A DNA stretch of 64,000 nucleotides from Rhodococcus sp. 06-235-1A (GCF_002258785.1 NZ_NOYI01000003.1:1-64000); one strand, 5' to 3'. Shown: positions 27,418-38,522, numbered from the stretch's first letter. Made by a program: numbers and translations. Notes: generated by a model not told the origin, from the sequence alone.

Positions 27418-29114
27418 TCGGTTTCTCCCATTCTCGGCGGCGGATCAACGGCAAATTTTCCCCTTTGCTGCGTTGGTTTCGCTCGCTGAGTACGTCGCTG
27501 GGCCATGCCTGGCGTCGATCACTTCAGCTACGCGTCGTCGTATCGACGCTGACGCTGTCTCTGGTGGTCATCCTCATCCTCGGTGTGGTACTGACCAGTC
27601 AGATCACCGATCGGCTGCTCGAAGCCAAGCTGTCCGCGGCCACCGAGGAACTCGATCGATCGCGTACCACCGTCGAGGGCAACCTCGCCGGAGCCGACGA
27701 TTCGAGCGGCCTGGCGACGCGCCTGGAACGAGCAAGGGCGGCCCTGACCAACCAGGATCTGGACGCCGCGTCGACCACCGGTTCGGCGGGATCGTTCGAT
27801 CCGGTTCTGATCGTGGAGGGCGACGCCACCCGAGCCGAGGCGTCGGTCGGTCCGGTCGATCAGATCCCCAACAGCCTGCGCGACTTCGTCAAGAAGGGCT
27901 TGATCAGTTCGCAGTACGCCACCGTGACCGACAGTGACGGCGGCTACTCGGGATCGGCGCTGATCATGGGCTCGCCCACCGGTTCCGACATCTCGGCTCT
28001 TCAGCTCTACCTCATATTCCCGTTGGCCAGCGAGGACCGCACACTCTCGCTCGTCCGCGGAACGTTGCTCATCGGCGCAGTGGTACTCCTGGTGCTGCTC
28101 GCTGCGATCGCGATGCTCGTCGCGCGTCAGGTCGTTCTACCCATTCGCTCCGCATCGAGAATCGCGGTCCGCTTCGCCGACGGCAGGCTCAAGGAACGGA
28201 TGCCGGTCCGTGGTGAGGACGACATGGCCAGACTTGCGATGTCGTTCAACGAAATGGCCGAGAGCCTGTCGAAACAGATCACCCAGCTCGAGGAATTCGG
28301 CAACCTGCAGCGCCGCTTCACCTCCGACGTCAGCCACGAGCTGCGCACCCCACTCACCACCGTGCGCATGGCCGCCGACCTGATCCACGACGCCAGCGAC
28401 GACCTGGAGCCTGCACTCAAAAGGTCCTCGGAGCTGCTCGTCAACGAGTTGGACCGGTTCGAGACCTTGCTCGGTGATCTGCTCGAGATCAGCCGACACG
28501 ACGCAGGTGTGGCCGAACTGGCCGCAGAACAACTCGATCTGCGCATGTGTGCCCGCGCTGCGGTGTCCACCGTGCGGCATCTGGCCCGCGAGACCGGGAC
28601 CGAGGTGATCGTCGACATGCCCGAGACCGCAGTCGTCGCCGAGGTCGACCCACGCCGAGTCGAACGGATCCTGCGCAATCTGCTCGCCAACGCACTCGAT
28701 CACGGTGAAGGCAAGCCGGTTCTGCTGCGACTGCGTTCGGACGCCGACGCGGCGGCATTCGTGGTGCGCGATCAGGGAATCGGGCTGCGGCCCGGCGAAG
28801 AGAAATTGGTGTTCAACCGCTTCTGGCGCTCGGATCCCTCCCGCGTTCGTCGATCCGGCGGAACCGGCCTCGGGCTGGCGATCAGCGTCGAAGACGCCCG
28901 CCTGCACGACGGTAAGCTCGAAGCGTGGGGTGCAGTAGGAGAAGGCGCATGTTTCCGGCTCACTCTGCCCTTGGTACGGGGGCACAAGGTGATCGGATCC
29001 CCGTTGCCCCTCAAGCCGAGTACCAAGAAGTACGCACAGGGACAACCGATTCCGGCCATCACCGCACAGAAATCGTCCGCACAGCAGTCGTCCGCGTCGG
29101 AGTCGGTGACGTGA
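27414..29114 (+). CDS. mtrB: Sensor histidine kinase MtrB
   Basis: Membrane partner of MtrA. The 566-aa protein has a basic cytoplasmic start, TM1 near 40-62, an extracytoplasmic domain, TM2 near 220-242, a HAMP domain, His308 in [21 protein letters not shown], the N box [41 protein letters not shown] and [19 protein letters not shown]. The last 40 residues are Ser/Gln/Pro-rich. It is coupled to both neighbours by 4-nt GTGA overlaps. Confidence 0.97.
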   Translation: MIGFSHSRRRINGKFSPLLRWFRSLSTSLGHAWRRSLQLRVVVSTLTLSLVVILILGVVLTSQITDRLLEAKLSAATEELDRSRTTVEGNLAGADDSSGLATRLERARAALTNQDLDAASTTGSAGSFDPVLIVEGDATRAEASVGPVDQIPNSLRDFVKKGLISSQYATVTDSDGGYSGSALIMGSPTGSDISALQLYLIFPLASEDRTLSLVRGTLLIGAVVLLVLLAAIAMLVARQVVLPIRSASRIAVRFADGRLKERMPVRGEDDMARLAMSFNEMAESLSKQITQLEEFGNLQRRFTSDVSHELRTPLTTVRMAADLIHDASDDLEPALKRSSELLVNELDRFETLLGDLLEISRHDAGVAELAAEQLDLRMCARAAVSTVRHLARETGTEVIVDMPETAVVAEVDPRRVERILRNLLANALDHGEGKPVLLRLRSDADAAAFVVRDQGIGLRPGEEKLVFNRFWRSDPSRVRRSGGTGLGLAISVEDARLHDGKLEAWGAVGEGACFRLTLPLVRGHKVIGSPLPLKPSTKKYAQGQPIPAITAQKSSAQQSSASESVT

Positions 29115-30892
29115 TTCGATCGGCTCGTCGCGGCGCTCGAGTTCTGGCACTGTTCACCCTTCTGGTCGCGCTCGTCGGAGGCTGTGCCAGCCTGCCCGAG
29201 TCCTCGAGCCCTCAGGCCATCGGAACGTTGACCGACGGTGCGGTGCCCACCAGCGCCCCGGCCCCCGAACCAGGACGCGAACCGGATCGCTTGCTGGACG
29301 ACTTCTTCGAGGCCAGTGCCGTGTCCGCCAACAGACACCAGGCCGCTCGGCAATTTCTCACCGAGGAGGCGTCGGGAACATGGGACGACGGCGCGCGAAC
29401 CGTCGTCGCGGACCGGATCGACACGCTGTCCGGCCCACGGACCACCGACATTGCGCAGTTCACGATCCGCTCGACGACGGCGGGGATGCTGGCCTCCGGC
29501 GGGGAGTATCAGGCCGGTTCGGACACCTTCGACGCCTCGATCGAGATGATGCGGGTGGACGGTCAGTGGCGAATTTCCAAGCTGCCGCCCGGCGTCGTCA
29601 TCGATCGATCCGCATTTCTGAACACCTATCAGCAGCGGTCGCTCTATTTCGTCGATCCGCTCGGCGGCGTCCTCGTACCCGACGTGCGCTGGACGAGCGG
29701 ATCGCAGGATCAGCTCGCCAACCAACTCGTGCAGCTGCTCATCGACGGCCCCAAATCGGCGCTGTCGGCGGCGGTGAGCAACGAACTGTCCGACGACGTG
29801 AGTATCCGCGGTCCGATCACCAAGGCCGACGGTCAGACCTCGCAGGTGGGAGTCGGTCTCGGCGGCATCAGAATCGACTTCGGTGGGCTGCAGAACAAGA
29901 GTGACCGCGACCGAGAACTACTTGCTGCTCAGGTGATCTGGACCCTCGCCTCGGCCGAGGTGGCCGGTCCGTACGTGCTGCTGGCCGACGGTCAACCGAT
30001 CGACACGGCCAAGCCCGACGGGTGGACGACGGCAGGCGTCGACTCCTTCGATCCGCTCGGCGGTACCGACGACACGGTCGGACTGCACGCGCTCGCGTCG
30101 GGTGGTCTGCTTCGCGTCGACGAGGCCGAGACCACTCCCGCCCCAGGGTATTTCGGGCAGGCTCGCAATCTGCGCTCGGTGGCGTTGTCCAACGACGGCA
30201 CCCTCGTGGCAGCCGTTGCGGACACCGGCCGACCCGCCCCCGCGCCGTCGAGCACCCTGATGGTCGGAAGCTACGACGGCGGTGCGTTCCCGGTGGCCGA
30301 GGGGCAGTCGATCACGCGGCCGACCTGGGGGGCCGACGACAACGCAGTCTGGGCGGTGATCGACGGGACCAACGTCATCCGAGCCGCCCGCGATCCTTCC
30401 ACCGGTCAGGTGTCGGTGATACCGGTCGAGGCCACTGCCGTGACGACACTCGGCAACCGGATCACCGAACTGCGATTGGCGCGCGACGGCGTGCGAGCAG
30501 CGCTCATCGTCGACGGCGTGGTGTACGTGGCGACGGTGGTGCGTGATCCGTCGGGCGTGTACTCGCTGACCTCGCCCCGGGCCGTGGCCATCGGATTGGG
30601 CAGCGACGCCACCAGTTTGGATTGGAGCACCGGGGACACCATCGTGATCGCCAGGGTCGCCACGGACACGCCGGTGGTGCAGGTGACCGTCGACGGATCC
30701 AGGATGGATGCTCTGCCGTCGCGCAACCTGACCACACCCGTGCTTGCGGTCGACGCATCCCCGGAAACGGAGTACGTGGCCGACGCCAGAGCAGTGTTCG
30801 CGCTCAACAACGCCGATCCGGTGGGCGACCGTTACTGGCGCGAGGTCACCGGCCTGGCCGGGGTGAAAGCAGTGCCGATTCTGCCCGGCTGA
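29111..30892 (+). CDS. lpqB: Lipoprotein LpqB, modulator of MtrB
   Basis: A 593-aa exported lipoprotein that in mycobacteria binds MtrB from outside and affects MtrA phosphorylation. The signal peptide ([20 protein letters not shown]) ends in lipobox LVGGC with Cys25. A GerMN domain lies at about 190-320 (for example [19 protein letters not shown]), followed by a C-terminal propeller-like LpqB domain. GTG 29111 overlaps the mtrB stop. Confidence 0.95.
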   Translation: MIRSARRGARVLALFTLLVALVGGCASLPESSSPQAIGTLTDGAVPTSAPAPEPGREPDRLLDDFFEASAVSANRHQAARQFLTEEASGTWDDGARTVVADRIDTLSGPRTTDIAQFTIRSTTAGMLASGGEYQAGSDTFDASIEMMRVDGQWRISKLPPGVVIDRSAFLNTYQQRSLYFVDPLGGVLVPDVRWTSGSQDQLANQLVQLLIDGPKSALSAAVSNELSDDVSIRGPITKADGQTSQVGVGLGGIRIDFGGLQNKSDRDRELLAAQVIWTLASAEVAGPYVLLADGQPIDTAKPDGWTTAGVDSFDPLGGTDDTVGLHALASGGLLRVDEAETTPAPGYFGQARNLRSVALSNDGTLVAAVADTGRPAPAPSSTLMVGSYDGGAFPVAEGQSITRPTWGADDNAVWAVIDGTNVIRAARDPSTGQVSVIPVEATAVTTLGNRITELRLARDGVRAALIVDGVVYVATVVRDPSGVYSLTSPRAVAIGLGSDATSLDWSTGDTIVIARVATDTPVVQVTVDGSRMDALPSRNLTTPVLAVDASPETEYVADARAVFALNNADPVGDRYWREVTGLAGVKAVPILPG

Positions 30893-30938
30893 CGGCGGGC
30901 GGCTCGCATGTCGGTGGGTGCGGGCAGACTCGACTCTC

Positions 30939-31622
30939 ATGCGCATGCTCCTGGATCTGGTTCTCCCGCTCGAGTGCGCCGGGTGTGGTCTGCTGGGGGA
31001 GAACTGGTGCGCGGCATGTTCTCGGGCCCTGTTCGTCCCGCCCGTCACCGTCCGTCCACGGGTCGATCCCGGTGTCCCGTGCTGGGCGCTGGGAACGTAC
31101 AGCGGGCCGCGTCGCAACGGTGTCATCGCACTGAAGGAGAGGGGTCGCCGCTCGGTGGCCGCCCCGCTCGGTCGGGCTCTGGCAGAGGCCGTCGGACACC
31201 TGCGCGACGCGGGTGAGATCGATCCCCCCGAGCTCGGCTCGCTGATTCTCGTCTGTGCCCCCTCCAGGGCTCGCGCGGCGCGGGCGCGCGGGGGCGATCC
31301 GGTGCTGCGCTGCGCTCGTGTCGCCGCCGCCGAGTTGGCCCCGGAGCGAGTGCTCGTTCCCGAGTTGCTGAGGATGTCCGGTGGTGTCCGAGATTCCGTA
31401 GGGCTGTCGGCCGGGCAACGTCAGCACAACGTCGCCGGTCGGATCGAGGCCGTCGGAGTGCGTCGTTCGCGAGCCGACCGAGGTGCGTCGCGGCTGGTGA
31501 GCCACACCGTTCTACTGATCGACGACGTCGTGACCACCGGGGCGACCCTGGCCGAATCGGCAAGAGTGCTAGGCGAATTCGGGGTGCCCCTTGCCGGCGC
31601 ACTCGTCGTGGCGAGTGCCTGA
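30939..31622 (+). CDS. ComF-like phosphoribosyltransferase-domain protein
   Basis: A 227-aa protein of the ComF/GntX family. It has an N-terminal zinc-knuckle-like part LECAGCGLLGENWCAACSRAL (CxxC...CxxC) and a C-terminal PRTase domain with the PRPP-binding signature VLLIDDVVTTGATLAESA and SAGQRQHNVAGR. ComF helps DNA uptake in competent bacteria; its role in actinobacteria is not established. ATG 30939 is preferred; GTG 30918 is also in frame. It follows lpqB closely, as in Rv3242c. Confidence 0.85.
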   Translation: MRMLLDLVLPLECAGCGLLGENWCAACSRALFVPPVTVRPRVDPGVPCWALGTYSGPRRNGVIALKERGRRSVAAPLGRALAEAVGHLRDAGEIDPPELGSLILVCAPSRARAARARGGDPVLRCARVAAAELAPERVLVPELLRMSGGVRDSVGLSAGQRQHNVAGRIEAVGVRRSRADRGASRLVSHTVLLIDDVVTTGATLAESARVLGEFGVPLAGALVVASA

Positions 31623-31858
31623 CGCTGCGACTCGATGACACGCCGACAACCAATTCGGGGTGAACGGTGGCACACGAGTCGATGACCGACTAACGTCGCG
31701 GACACGCCACTGGTTACGTGGGAGTGGAGCCCGCAGGAGAGATCCTGATGCACTGCGAAACGAGGTGATGCCCCGGACTCTGATGCCGGAAGGTTCCCCA
31801 TTCGGCATGCACACTTGCCACGTCCAACAGTGGGCGTGGCCGATATCGGGAGGTACGC

Positions 31859-32527
31859 GTGACGACCCCTTCACAAGCCTCGGTTTTCTTCGACGAGAAG
31901 CCCTCGGAAGAACCCGCCAAGAGCAACGCGGACGTAGTGGTCAAGGGCCGCAATGTCGAGATACCGGATCATTTCCGGATATACGTCTCCGAGAAACTCG
32001 CTCGACTCGAGCGCTTCGATCCCTCCATCTATCTGTTCGACGTCGAACTTCAACACGAACGAAATCGCCGTCAGGCCAAGGCATGCCAACGCGTGGAGAT
32101 CACCGCGAAGGGCAAGGGTCCGGTCGTTCGTGCCGAAGCGTGTGCCGACAGCTTCTATGCCGCTCTCGAAGCGGTGACCTCGAAGCTGGAGAACAGACTC
32201 AGGCGCACCAAGGACCGTCGCAAGGTCCACTACGGCGAGAAGCGACCCGTGTCCGTAGCCGAGGCCACCGCCGAACTCGCCGAGGACGACACGCTGGCGC
32301 TCGACCCCGACACGAAGCTCGATTCGTTCGACGACGATCAGAGCGGTCCCGGGCACATCGTGCGAACGAAGGTCCACTCCGCTGCACCGATGAGCGTCGA
32401 CGATGCGCTGTACGAAATGGAGCTCGTGGGTCACGATTTCTTCCTGTTCCACGACAGCGCAACCGACCGGCCCTCGGTCGTGTATCGACGGCACGCCTTC
32501 GATTACGGCTTGATCAGACTCACCTGA
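31859..32527 (+). CDS. hpf: Ribosome hibernation promoting factor, long form
   Basis: Binds the 30S decoding region and promotes 100S ribosome formation or ribosome protection in stationary phase. The N-terminal S30AE domain (about 25-125) has VVKGRNVEIPDHFRIYVSEKLARLERFD and KVHYGEK. The C-terminal dimerisation domain (about 165-222) has IVRTKVHSAAPMSVDDALYEMELVGHDFFLFHD. The 222-aa length marks the long form. GTG 31859 has a GGGAGG site six nt before. No clear promoter was found in the 236-nt gap upstream. Confidence 0.93.
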   Translation: MTTPSQASVFFDEKPSEEPAKSNADVVVKGRNVEIPDHFRIYVSEKLARLERFDPSIYLFDVELQHERNRRQAKACQRVEITAKGKGPVVRAEACADSFYAALEAVTSKLENRLRRTKDRRKVHYGEKRPVSVAEATAELAEDDTLALDPDTKLDSFDDDQSGPGHIVRTKVHSAAPMSVDDALYEMELVGHDFFLFHDSATDRPSVVYRRHAFDYGLIRLT

Positions 32528-32581
32528 CCCATCCATCCCGGGTGGCATCGTCCGTTCGCCGTCCGTGAAATCTTTTCGCCG

Positions 32582-32628
32582 CTGCAGGCTCGACACCGGA
32601 AGACACGATCCCCACGTCGAGCCTGCAG
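32582..32628. terminator. 13-bp perfect inverted repeat behind hpf, terminator-like
   Basis: Arms CTGCAGGCTCGAC (32582-32594) and GTCGAGCCTGCAG (32616-32628) are perfectly complementary with a 21-nt loop. It lies 55 nt after the hpf stop. There is no T-run, so it may be a weak terminator, a processing hairpin or a protein-binding palindrome. Confidence 0.6.
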
Positions 32629-32781
32629 TGCTGTGTCGGTCTTGTCCGAATGGCCGACCTGCGATCTCCGACGACCGATAGTCGGGCTGCCGGGTTCACA
32701 GAGACACCGCCTACCATGGACGCGTTCGGGTTACCCGCCGCGCAGATGTCGTGGCGACGAACCCGTGAGCTCGTGCAGTAT

Positions 32782-32812
32782 GCAGTGTTGTTCGTCAAGC
32801 AGTGTTGTTCGT
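32782..32812 (+). repeat. 14-bp direct repeat upstream of secA1
   Basis: GCAGTGTTGTTCGT occurs at 32782-32795 and again at 32799-32812 with a 17-bp period. It lies 41 nt before the secA1 start. The rest of the 325-nt hpf-secA1 gap (32528-32852), apart from the inverted repeat at 32582-32628, shows nothing else I can support. Confidence 0.85.
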
Positions 32813-32852
32813 GCCAGTACCCGTGAACCGAGGATCGAGGACGAGAAAGCCC

Positions 32853-35753
32853 GTGCCGTCGCTGTCGTTTTCCAAGCTGCTCCGTGTTGGTGAAGGTCGC
32901 ATGGTCAAGCGGCTCAAGAACATCGCTGACCACGTCTCGACCCTGTCTCCCGACGTCGAGGGCCTCTCCGACGACGAATTGCGCGGTAAGACCGCGGAGT
33001 TCAGGGAGAGGTACTCCGCCGGCGAGAGCCTGGACCAGCTCTTGCCCGAGGCCTTCGCAGTGGCCCGTGAGGCGTCGTGGCGAGTGCTCTCGCAGCGTCA
33101 CTTCGACGTCCAGGTGATGGGCGGTGCGGCCCTGCACTTCGGCAACATCGCCGAGATGAAGACCGGTGAGGGCAAGACCCTGACGTGCGTCCTCCCGGCC
33201 TACCTCAACGCCATCTCGGGCGACGGCGTTCACGTGGTGACGGTCAACGACTACCTCGCCAAGCGTGACTCGGAGTGGATGGGCCGCGTGCACCGGTTCC
33301 TCGGTCTGTCGGTCGACGTGATCCTGTCGGGCATGACACCGGTGCAACGCCGCGCCGCATACGCCGCCGACATCACTTATGGCACCAACAACGAGTTCGG
33401 GTTCGACTACCTCCGCGACAACATGACGCACTCGCTCGACGACCTCGTGCAGCGTGGACACAACTTCGCCGTCGTCGACGAGGTCGACTCGATTCTCATC
33501 GACGAAGCCCGCACCCCTCTGATCATCTCGGGACCGGCCGACGCGTCGAGCAAGTGGTACGGAGAATTCGCCCGTATCGCGCCGATGTTGAAAGTCGACA
33601 CCCACTACGAGGTCGACATCCGTAAGCGCACCATCGGTGTGCACGAGGCCGGCGTCGAACTGGTCGAGGATCAGCTGGGCATCGACAATCTGTACGAGGC
33701 CGCCAACTCGCCACTGGTGAACTACCTCAACAACGCGATCAAGGCCAAAGAGCTCTACACCAAGGACAAGGACTACATCGTCCGCGACGGTGAGGTCATC
33801 ATCGTCGACGAGTTCACCGGCCGCATCCTGGTGGGACGCCGCTACAACGAGGGCATGCACCAGGCGATCGAGGCCAAGGAGAAGGTCGAGATCAAGGCCG
33901 AGAACCAGACTCTGGCGACCATCACGCTGCAGAACTACTTCCGCCTGTACGACAAGCTCTCGGGCATGACCGGTACCGCCGAGACCGAGGCCGCCGAGCT
34001 GCACCAGATCTACGGCCTCGGCGTCATTCCGATTCCGACGAACCGTCCGATGGTCCGGGTGGACAACGGCGACCTCATCTACAAGACCGAAGAGGCCAAG
34101 TTCGACGCCGTGGTCGACGATGTCGTCGAGCGGCACGAAAAGGGTCAGCCGGTCCTCATCGGTACCACCAGCGTCGAGCGCTCGGAGTACCTGTCGAAGC
34201 AGTTCACCAAGCGCGGCGTCGCGCACAACGTGCTGAACGCGAAGTTCCACGAGCAGGAAGCGACGATCATCGCCGAGGCGGGCCGTCAGGGCGCGGTGAC
34301 GGTCGCGACCAACATGGCAGGCCGTGGCACCGACGTCGTGCTCGGCGGCAATCCGGACATCCTTGCCGACTTGCAGCTTCGCAAGCAGGGCTTGGATCCG
34401 GTGGAGACTCCCGAGGAGTACGAGGCCGCCTGGGAGCCTGCTCTGGAGGAGGTCAAGGCTCAGGTCAAGGCCGACGCCGATACCGTGCGCGAGGCCGGTG
34501 GCCTGTACGTGCTCGGCACCGAGCGGCACGACTCGCGTCGAATCGACAACCAGCTCAGAGGCCGCTCCGGCCGTCAGGGAGATCCGGGCGAATCACGTTT
34601 CTACCTCTCGCTCGGTGACGAGCTGATGCGACGCTTCAACGGCGGAGCGCTGGAGTCGATCATGACCCGGCTCAACCTGCCCGACGATGTGCCGATCGAG
34701 GCCAAGATGGTGTCCAAGGCCATCAAGAGTGCCCAGACACAGGTGGAGCAGCAGAACTTCGAGATTCGCAAGAACGTTCTCAAGTACGACGAGGTGATGA
34801 ACCAGCAACGCACCGTCATCTACGAGGAGCGGCGGCGCATCCTCGAAGGTGCCGACATGGAGGGTCAGGTCGAGGGGATGATCACCGACGTGATCACCGC
34901 CTACGTCGACGGTGCCACCGGCGAGGGCTACGTGGAGGACTGGGATCTCGAGCAGCTGTGGACCGCGCTCAAGACGCTCTACCCGGTCGGTATCGACCAC
35001 AAGGTCCTCTCCGGCGAGAACGAGGACGGCGAGAAGGGTGATCTGAGCCGAGACGAGCTGCGCGAAGCGCTGCTCGAGGACGCGCGATCGGCGTACGCCA
35101 ACCGTGAGGCCGAGATCGACGGAATCGCCGGCGAGAACGGGATGCGCGAGCTCGAGCGTCGAGTTCTGCTGTCGGTCCTCGACCGCAAGTGGCGTGAGCA
35201 TCTCTACGAGATGGACTACCTCAAGGAGGGCATCGGTCTGCGCGCGATGGCGCAGCGCGACCCGCTGGTCGAATATCAGCGCGAGGGCTACGACATGTTC
35301 CAGGGCATGCTCGACGGTTTGAAGGAGGAGTCGGTCGGCTTCCTGTTCAACCTGCAGGTCGAGGCCACACCGGCTCCTGCGGGGCCGGCCGCATCGGCAG
35401 GTCTCGCAGTGGCTCCGGGGCTGGCCTCTCCGGTGGGCTCCGGCCGCCCGGCCGCGGCACCCACTGTGGCGACGCCTGCGCAGACGAGCACGCGGCCGGC
35501 GGTCCCCGCTGCTGCTGCGCCCGCAGCTCCGGCCGTACCGTCGGCACTGCGTGCCAAGGGCCTCGACGACCAGGAAGAGCAACGATTGACTTTCTCCGGT
35601 CCGGCCGAGGGCGGCGGCACCGCCGTGCGTCGATCCGGATCGGCCGCTGCCGGTGAGTCGGCGGCGGACGGCACTCGCCGGGAGCGTCGCGAAGCTGCGA
35701 GGGCGCAGAGCAAGGCACCGAAGAAGACCGCCCGCTCCAAGCGCAAGAGGTAG
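32853..35753 (+). CDS. secA: Preprotein translocase ATPase SecA1
   Basis: Motor that drives preproteins through SecYEG. The 966-aa protein has Walker [32 protein letters not shown], the [16 protein letters not shown] segment, [38 protein letters not shown] and [14 protein letters not shown]. The last roughly 110 residues are Ala/Pro-rich and end in a basic tail; the Cys-rich zinc-binding end seen in many SecA proteins is missing, as is common in actinobacterial SecA1. GTG 32853 gives [17 protein letters not shown], as in homologues. Confidence 0.97.
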   Translation: MPSLSFSKLLRVGEGRMVKRLKNIADHVSTLSPDVEGLSDDELRGKTAEFRERYSAGESLDQLLPEAFAVAREASWRVLSQRHFDVQVMGGAALHFGNIAEMKTGEGKTLTCVLPAYLNAISGDGVHVVTVNDYLAKRDSEWMGRVHRFLGLSVDVILSGMTPVQRRAAYAADITYGTNNEFGFDYLRDNMTHSLDDLVQRGHNFAVVDEVDSILIDEARTPLIISGPADASSKWYGEFARIAPMLKVDTHYEVDIRKRTIGVHEAGVELVEDQLGIDNLYEAANSPLVNYLNNAIKAKELYTKDKDYIVRDGEVIIVDEFTGRILVGRRYNEGMHQAIEAKEKVEIKAENQTLATITLQNYFRLYDKLSGMTGTAETEAAELHQIYGLGVIPIPTNRPMVRVDNGDLIYKTEEAKFDAVVDDVVERHEKGQPVLIGTTSVERSEYLSKQFTKRGVAHNVLNAKFHEQEATIIAEAGRQGAVTVATNMAGRGTDVVLGGNPDILADLQLRKQGLDPVETPEEYEAAWEPALEEVKAQVKADADTVREAGGLYVLGTERHDSRRIDNQLRGRSGRQGDPGESRFYLSLGDELMRRFNGGALESIMTRLNLPDDVPIEAKMVSKAIKSAQTQVEQQNFEIRKNVLKYDEVMNQQRTVIYEERRRILEGADMEGQVEGMITDVITAYVDGATGEGYVEDWDLEQLWTALKTLYPVGIDHKVLSGENEDGEKGDLSRDELREALLEDARSAYANREAEIDGIAGENGMRELERRVLLSVLDRKWREHLYEMDYLKEGIGLRAMAQRDPLVEYQREGYDMFQGMLDGLKEESVGFLFNLQVEATPAPAGPAASAGLAVAPGLASPVGSGRPAAAPTVATPAQTSTRPAVPAAAAPAAPAVPSALRAKGLDDQEEQRLTFSGPAEGGGTAVRRSGSAAAGESAADGTRRERREAARAQSKAPKKTARSKRKR

Positions 35754-35780
35754 CGCGTCGGTCTCCGCGCCCGGGGCGTC

Positions 35781-36419
35781 TCACCCCACGCGCAACGACG
35801 TCACGGTCCACCCGGGTCGTCGCGGGTCGATCGCCAGCTCGATTCGGCCGGCGAACGCGAACATCCGCGGCCCCCGGGTGTACGAGCCGAATATCTCCGC
35901 GGAGACTTCCGATTGGTACACGACGTGCACCCGACGGACTGCTGCGAACCCGAGCCGCCGCCCTGGCGGCGGATTGCGCACGATGGTCTTCACCAGGTCG
36001 ATCATCGAGGTGGTGAACAGCGCGGACAGTTGATCGGCGCTTCGCCGTCGATCGATCACCTCGATGAGCATGCGCATCGCCCGGTCGGCGGTCGCGCGCG
36101 CGTCGGCCGGTACGGTCGGGCGTCCGGCAGGTTCGGTCCGGCGTCGTGAACGGTTGCTGCGCACGGACGCTCGGTGCCTGACCGGTGTCGGTTCGCCGGC
36201 AGCCGCCGGATCCCACGTGTGCACGGTTCCGGACGAGAGCGGCGGCTCGAACGGAGCGGTACGTGAGAGGAAGCAGTGGTATTCGGCGCGGAGCCGGGGG
36301 TTCGGCCCGGAAGGCTCGGGAGAATCCGATGGCTCGTTCGATTCGATGACGCTCACACCGACATCGACGGGCGCGGGCAGTGTTCGGTTCCCCGGCGGGT
36401 CGTGCAGACGCTCCGACAC
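35781..36419 (-). CDS. Rv3235-family (DUF6459) protein
   Basis: A 212-aa protein. The C-terminal half (about 110-212) is the conserved part: MRMLIEVIDRRRSADQLSALF, VHVVYQSEVSAEIFGSYTRGPRMFAFAGRIEL and WTVTSLRVG. The N-terminal half is Pro/Arg/Ser-rich and looks disordered. Rv3235-like proteins are found near secA1 in many actinobacteria, which has prompted suggestions of a link to export, but no function is shown here. It is convergent with secA1 and divergent from the acyltransferase gene. Confidence 0.75.
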   Translation of the reverse strand: MSERLHDPPGNRTLPAPVDVGVSVIESNEPSDSPEPSGPNPRLRAEYHCFLSRTAPFEPPLSSGTVHTWDPAAAGEPTPVRHRASVRSNRSRRRTEPAGRPTVPADARATADRAMRMLIEVIDRRRSADQLSALFTTSMIDLVKTIVRNPPPGRRLGFAAVRRVHVVYQSEVSAEIFGSYTRGPRMFAFAGRIELAIDPRRPGWTVTSLRVG

Positions 36420-36540
36420 GGGTCCTCGAACGACCCCGCGACCGACGATCGTCCGGCACGTACTCTAGGTTCGACACACCGCGCGCTCGACCTCAGGAAC
36501 GGGCGCGCACTCCATGCGAGGACGGGGACTGGAACACGCG

Positions 36541-37986
36541 ATGGCGACCAGGCTGACAACGCAGGATGCGTCGTTCTACTTTCTCGAGGCCAGTAGCAGT
36601 CCTATGCACCTCGGCTCGCTCGCTATCTTCCGTACCCCGCGCAGCGGTTTCAGCTACGACCGGCTGCTCTCGTTGGTCGAGCAGCGATTGGCTTTGGTTC
36701 CCCGGTATCGGCAGAAGGTTCGCGAGGTCGCCTTCGGTCTCGCCAGGCCGGTGTGGGTGGACGATGCAGATTTCGACATCACATATCACATCCGGCGTTC
36801 GGCGCTCCCGAAGCCCGGTTCCGATGATCAGTTGCACGATCTGATCGCACGGCTGACATCGCGCCCTCTCGATCGCAGTCGCCCGTTGTGGGAGATGTAC
36901 CTGGTCGAGGGCCTGTCGAAGAACCGTTTCGCCATCTTCACCAAGTCCCACTCGGCCCTGGTCGACGGCGAGCATGCTCTCGACATCGGACAGGTCATTC
37001 TCGACGCGAGCAAGAATCCGCCGCCGATGGCCGAGGAACTGTGGATGCCCGCCCGCGAGCCCAAGGACTCGGCGTTGGTGATCGACGCGCTGACCGAGTT
37101 GGTGGTCCGGCCGGGGGAGAGCCTCGAGAGCCTCCGTGGCGCAGTACACGGCGTGGCCGGTGTCGCGGGCGAGGCGTTGCGTGCCGCCGGGAAGGTGGCG
37201 GCCGTGCTGCGCACCGCGACCCAGAGCGCTCCGTCGAGCCCGTTGAACGCCCCGATCTCGCGAAACCGCAGGTTCGCAGTGGCCAAGACCGAGCTGTCGG
37301 ACTATCGCAGGATCCACAACCGGTTCGGTTGCTCGATCAACGATGTGGTGCTCGCGGTCGTCACCGGAGCACTGCGAAATTGGTTGCTCTCGCGCGGCGA
37401 GCCCGTCACGGCGTCCTCGACGGTGCGGGCGATGGTGCCGATGTCGGTGTACGTCTCCGCCGATCGCGTCGGTTTCGGGGAGTCGATCGACCGGCCCGTG
37501 GAACCGGCCGAGGACGACCGCAGCGAGGTCTCGTCGTTTCTCGTCGATCTGCCCGTCGGTGAATCGAATGCCGTGGTACGGCTCTCGCACATCGCACACG
37601 CCACCGAGGCGCATGCCAACCAGAGTCGCGGCGTCACCGCGCAGACGCTGATGCGCATCTCCGGATTCGCGCCTGCGAGTCTGCACGCAATGGGGGTGCG
37701 GGCGGGCAGTCGCCTGTCTCAGCGGGTGTTCAATCTCATCGTCACCAACGCGCCCGGACCGCAGTTCCCGCTGTATGTGGGCGGTGCGCGGATGCTCGAG
37801 ATGTATCCGGTCTCACCGCTGTTCGAGAATCAGGCGATGAGCATCGGGTTGACGTCGTACGACGGCTTCGTGTTCTTCGGACTCAATGCCGATCGAGGTG
37901 CCATGCCCGATGTGGACGTGGTGACGGCGCTGTTGCACGAGGCGCTGGAAGAGTTGGTCGACGCCAGTAGTGATTCGAGAGTGTGA
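36541..37986 (+). CDS. WS/DGAT-family acyltransferase-like protein with altered active-site motif
   Basis: A 481-aa protein of the wax-ester synthase/diacylglycerol acyltransferase family, which makes storage lipids from acyl-CoA. Family features: RLTTQDASFYFLEASSSPMHLGSLAIF at the start, RPLWEMYLVEGLSKNRFAIFTKSH, NAPGPQFPLYVGGARM and GLTSYDGFVFFGLNADRG near the end. The active-site motif HHxxxDG reads HSALVDG, so the second, catalytic His is Ser. The protein may be inactive, use another residue, or have a different acceptor. ATG 36541 is preferred over ATG 36514. Confidence 0.85.
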   Translation: MATRLTTQDASFYFLEASSSPMHLGSLAIFRTPRSGFSYDRLLSLVEQRLALVPRYRQKVREVAFGLARPVWVDDADFDITYHIRRSALPKPGSDDQLHDLIARLTSRPLDRSRPLWEMYLVEGLSKNRFAIFTKSHSALVDGEHALDIGQVILDASKNPPPMAEELWMPAREPKDSALVIDALTELVVRPGESLESLRGAVHGVAGVAGEALRAAGKVAAVLRTATQSAPSSPLNAPISRNRRFAVAKTELSDYRRIHNRFGCSINDVVLAVVTGALRNWLLSRGEPVTASSTVRAMVPMSVYVSADRVGFGESIDRPVEPAEDDRSEVSSFLVDLPVGESNAVVRLSHIAHATEAHANQSRGVTAQTLMRISGFAPASLHAMGVRAGSRLSQRVFNLIVTNAPGPQFPLYVGGARMLEMYPVSPLFENQAMSIGLTSYDGFVFFGLNADRGAMPDVDVVTALLHEALEELVDASSDSRV

Positions 37987-37997
37987 GGTCTTCTGTC

Positions 37998-38522
37998 ATG
38001 CGTGTCTACGTTCCGGCGACGCTGGAGTTCTTGAAAGTGTTGTCGGCGGAGGGTGAATTCAGCCCGGTCTCGCGCACGGCCTTCGCCGTGACGCCGACCC
38101 TGCGCGAGGCGTATTCCTCGGGCGACGACGAAGAGCTGGCCGAGGTCGCGATGGGCGAGGCCGCTCGTGCCTCGTTGCGACTGATTGCTGCTGCCGTCGA
38201 CGACGAGGCCGACACCGGAACGGTCGCCGAGGGCGTGGTGTATCGGCGGGCGGTCATTGCAGCCGATGTGGACGACCCGACCCTGCGCCCCGATCTCGAC
38301 GACGCCGTCGTTCGGTTGAAGGAACCGTTGCGGATGGACCAGGTCGCGTCGGTGCACGTCGATCTGGAGGGAGCCGAATCGGCCGTTGCGAAGGCCGTAG
38401 CAGCCGTCGATGCCGCCGACATGGGGGATGTCGACGCGGAGTTCGTGCTCGGAGATGCCGAGGATCACACTCTGGCGTGGTACGCCCCTCAAGAGTTGTC
38501 GTTTCTTCTCGAACTACTCTGA
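37998..38522 (+). CDS. DUF6912 family protein
   Basis: A 174-aa protein of unknown function, matching Rv3231c. It starts MRVYVPATLEFLKVL, continues with AFAVTPTLREAYSSGDDEELAEVAM and ends DHTLAWYAPQELSFLLELL; the middle part has VVYRRAVIAADV. No signal peptide, membrane helix or catalytic motif is clear. ATG 37998 is chosen because homologues start MRVYxPATL; it lies 11 nt behind the acyltransferase gene, so the two are probably co-transcribed. Confidence 0.8.
   Translation: MRVYVPATLEFLKVLSAEGEFSPVSRTAFAVTPTLREAYSSGDDEELAEVAMGEAARASLRLIAAAVDDEADTGTVAEGVVYRRAVIAADVDDPTLRPDLDDAVVRLKEPLRMDQVASVHVDLEGAESAVAKAVAAVDAADMGDVDAEFVLGDAEDHTLAWYAPQELSFLLELL

Noticed and set aside
29918-31126. Long minus-strand frame opposite lpqB and the comF-like gene
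   Set aside because: Composition is Arg/His-rich as expected from reading GC-rich genes backwards; lpqB on the other strand is unambiguous.
31774-31808. ATGCCG/CGGCAT inverted repeat in the gap before hpf
   Set aside because: Only 6 bp arms with a 14-nt loop; expected by chance at this GC content.
32520-34529. 669-codon minus-strand frame opposite secA1
   Set aside because: Shadow of secA1; no domain, and the start region runs through the hpf-secA1 gap.
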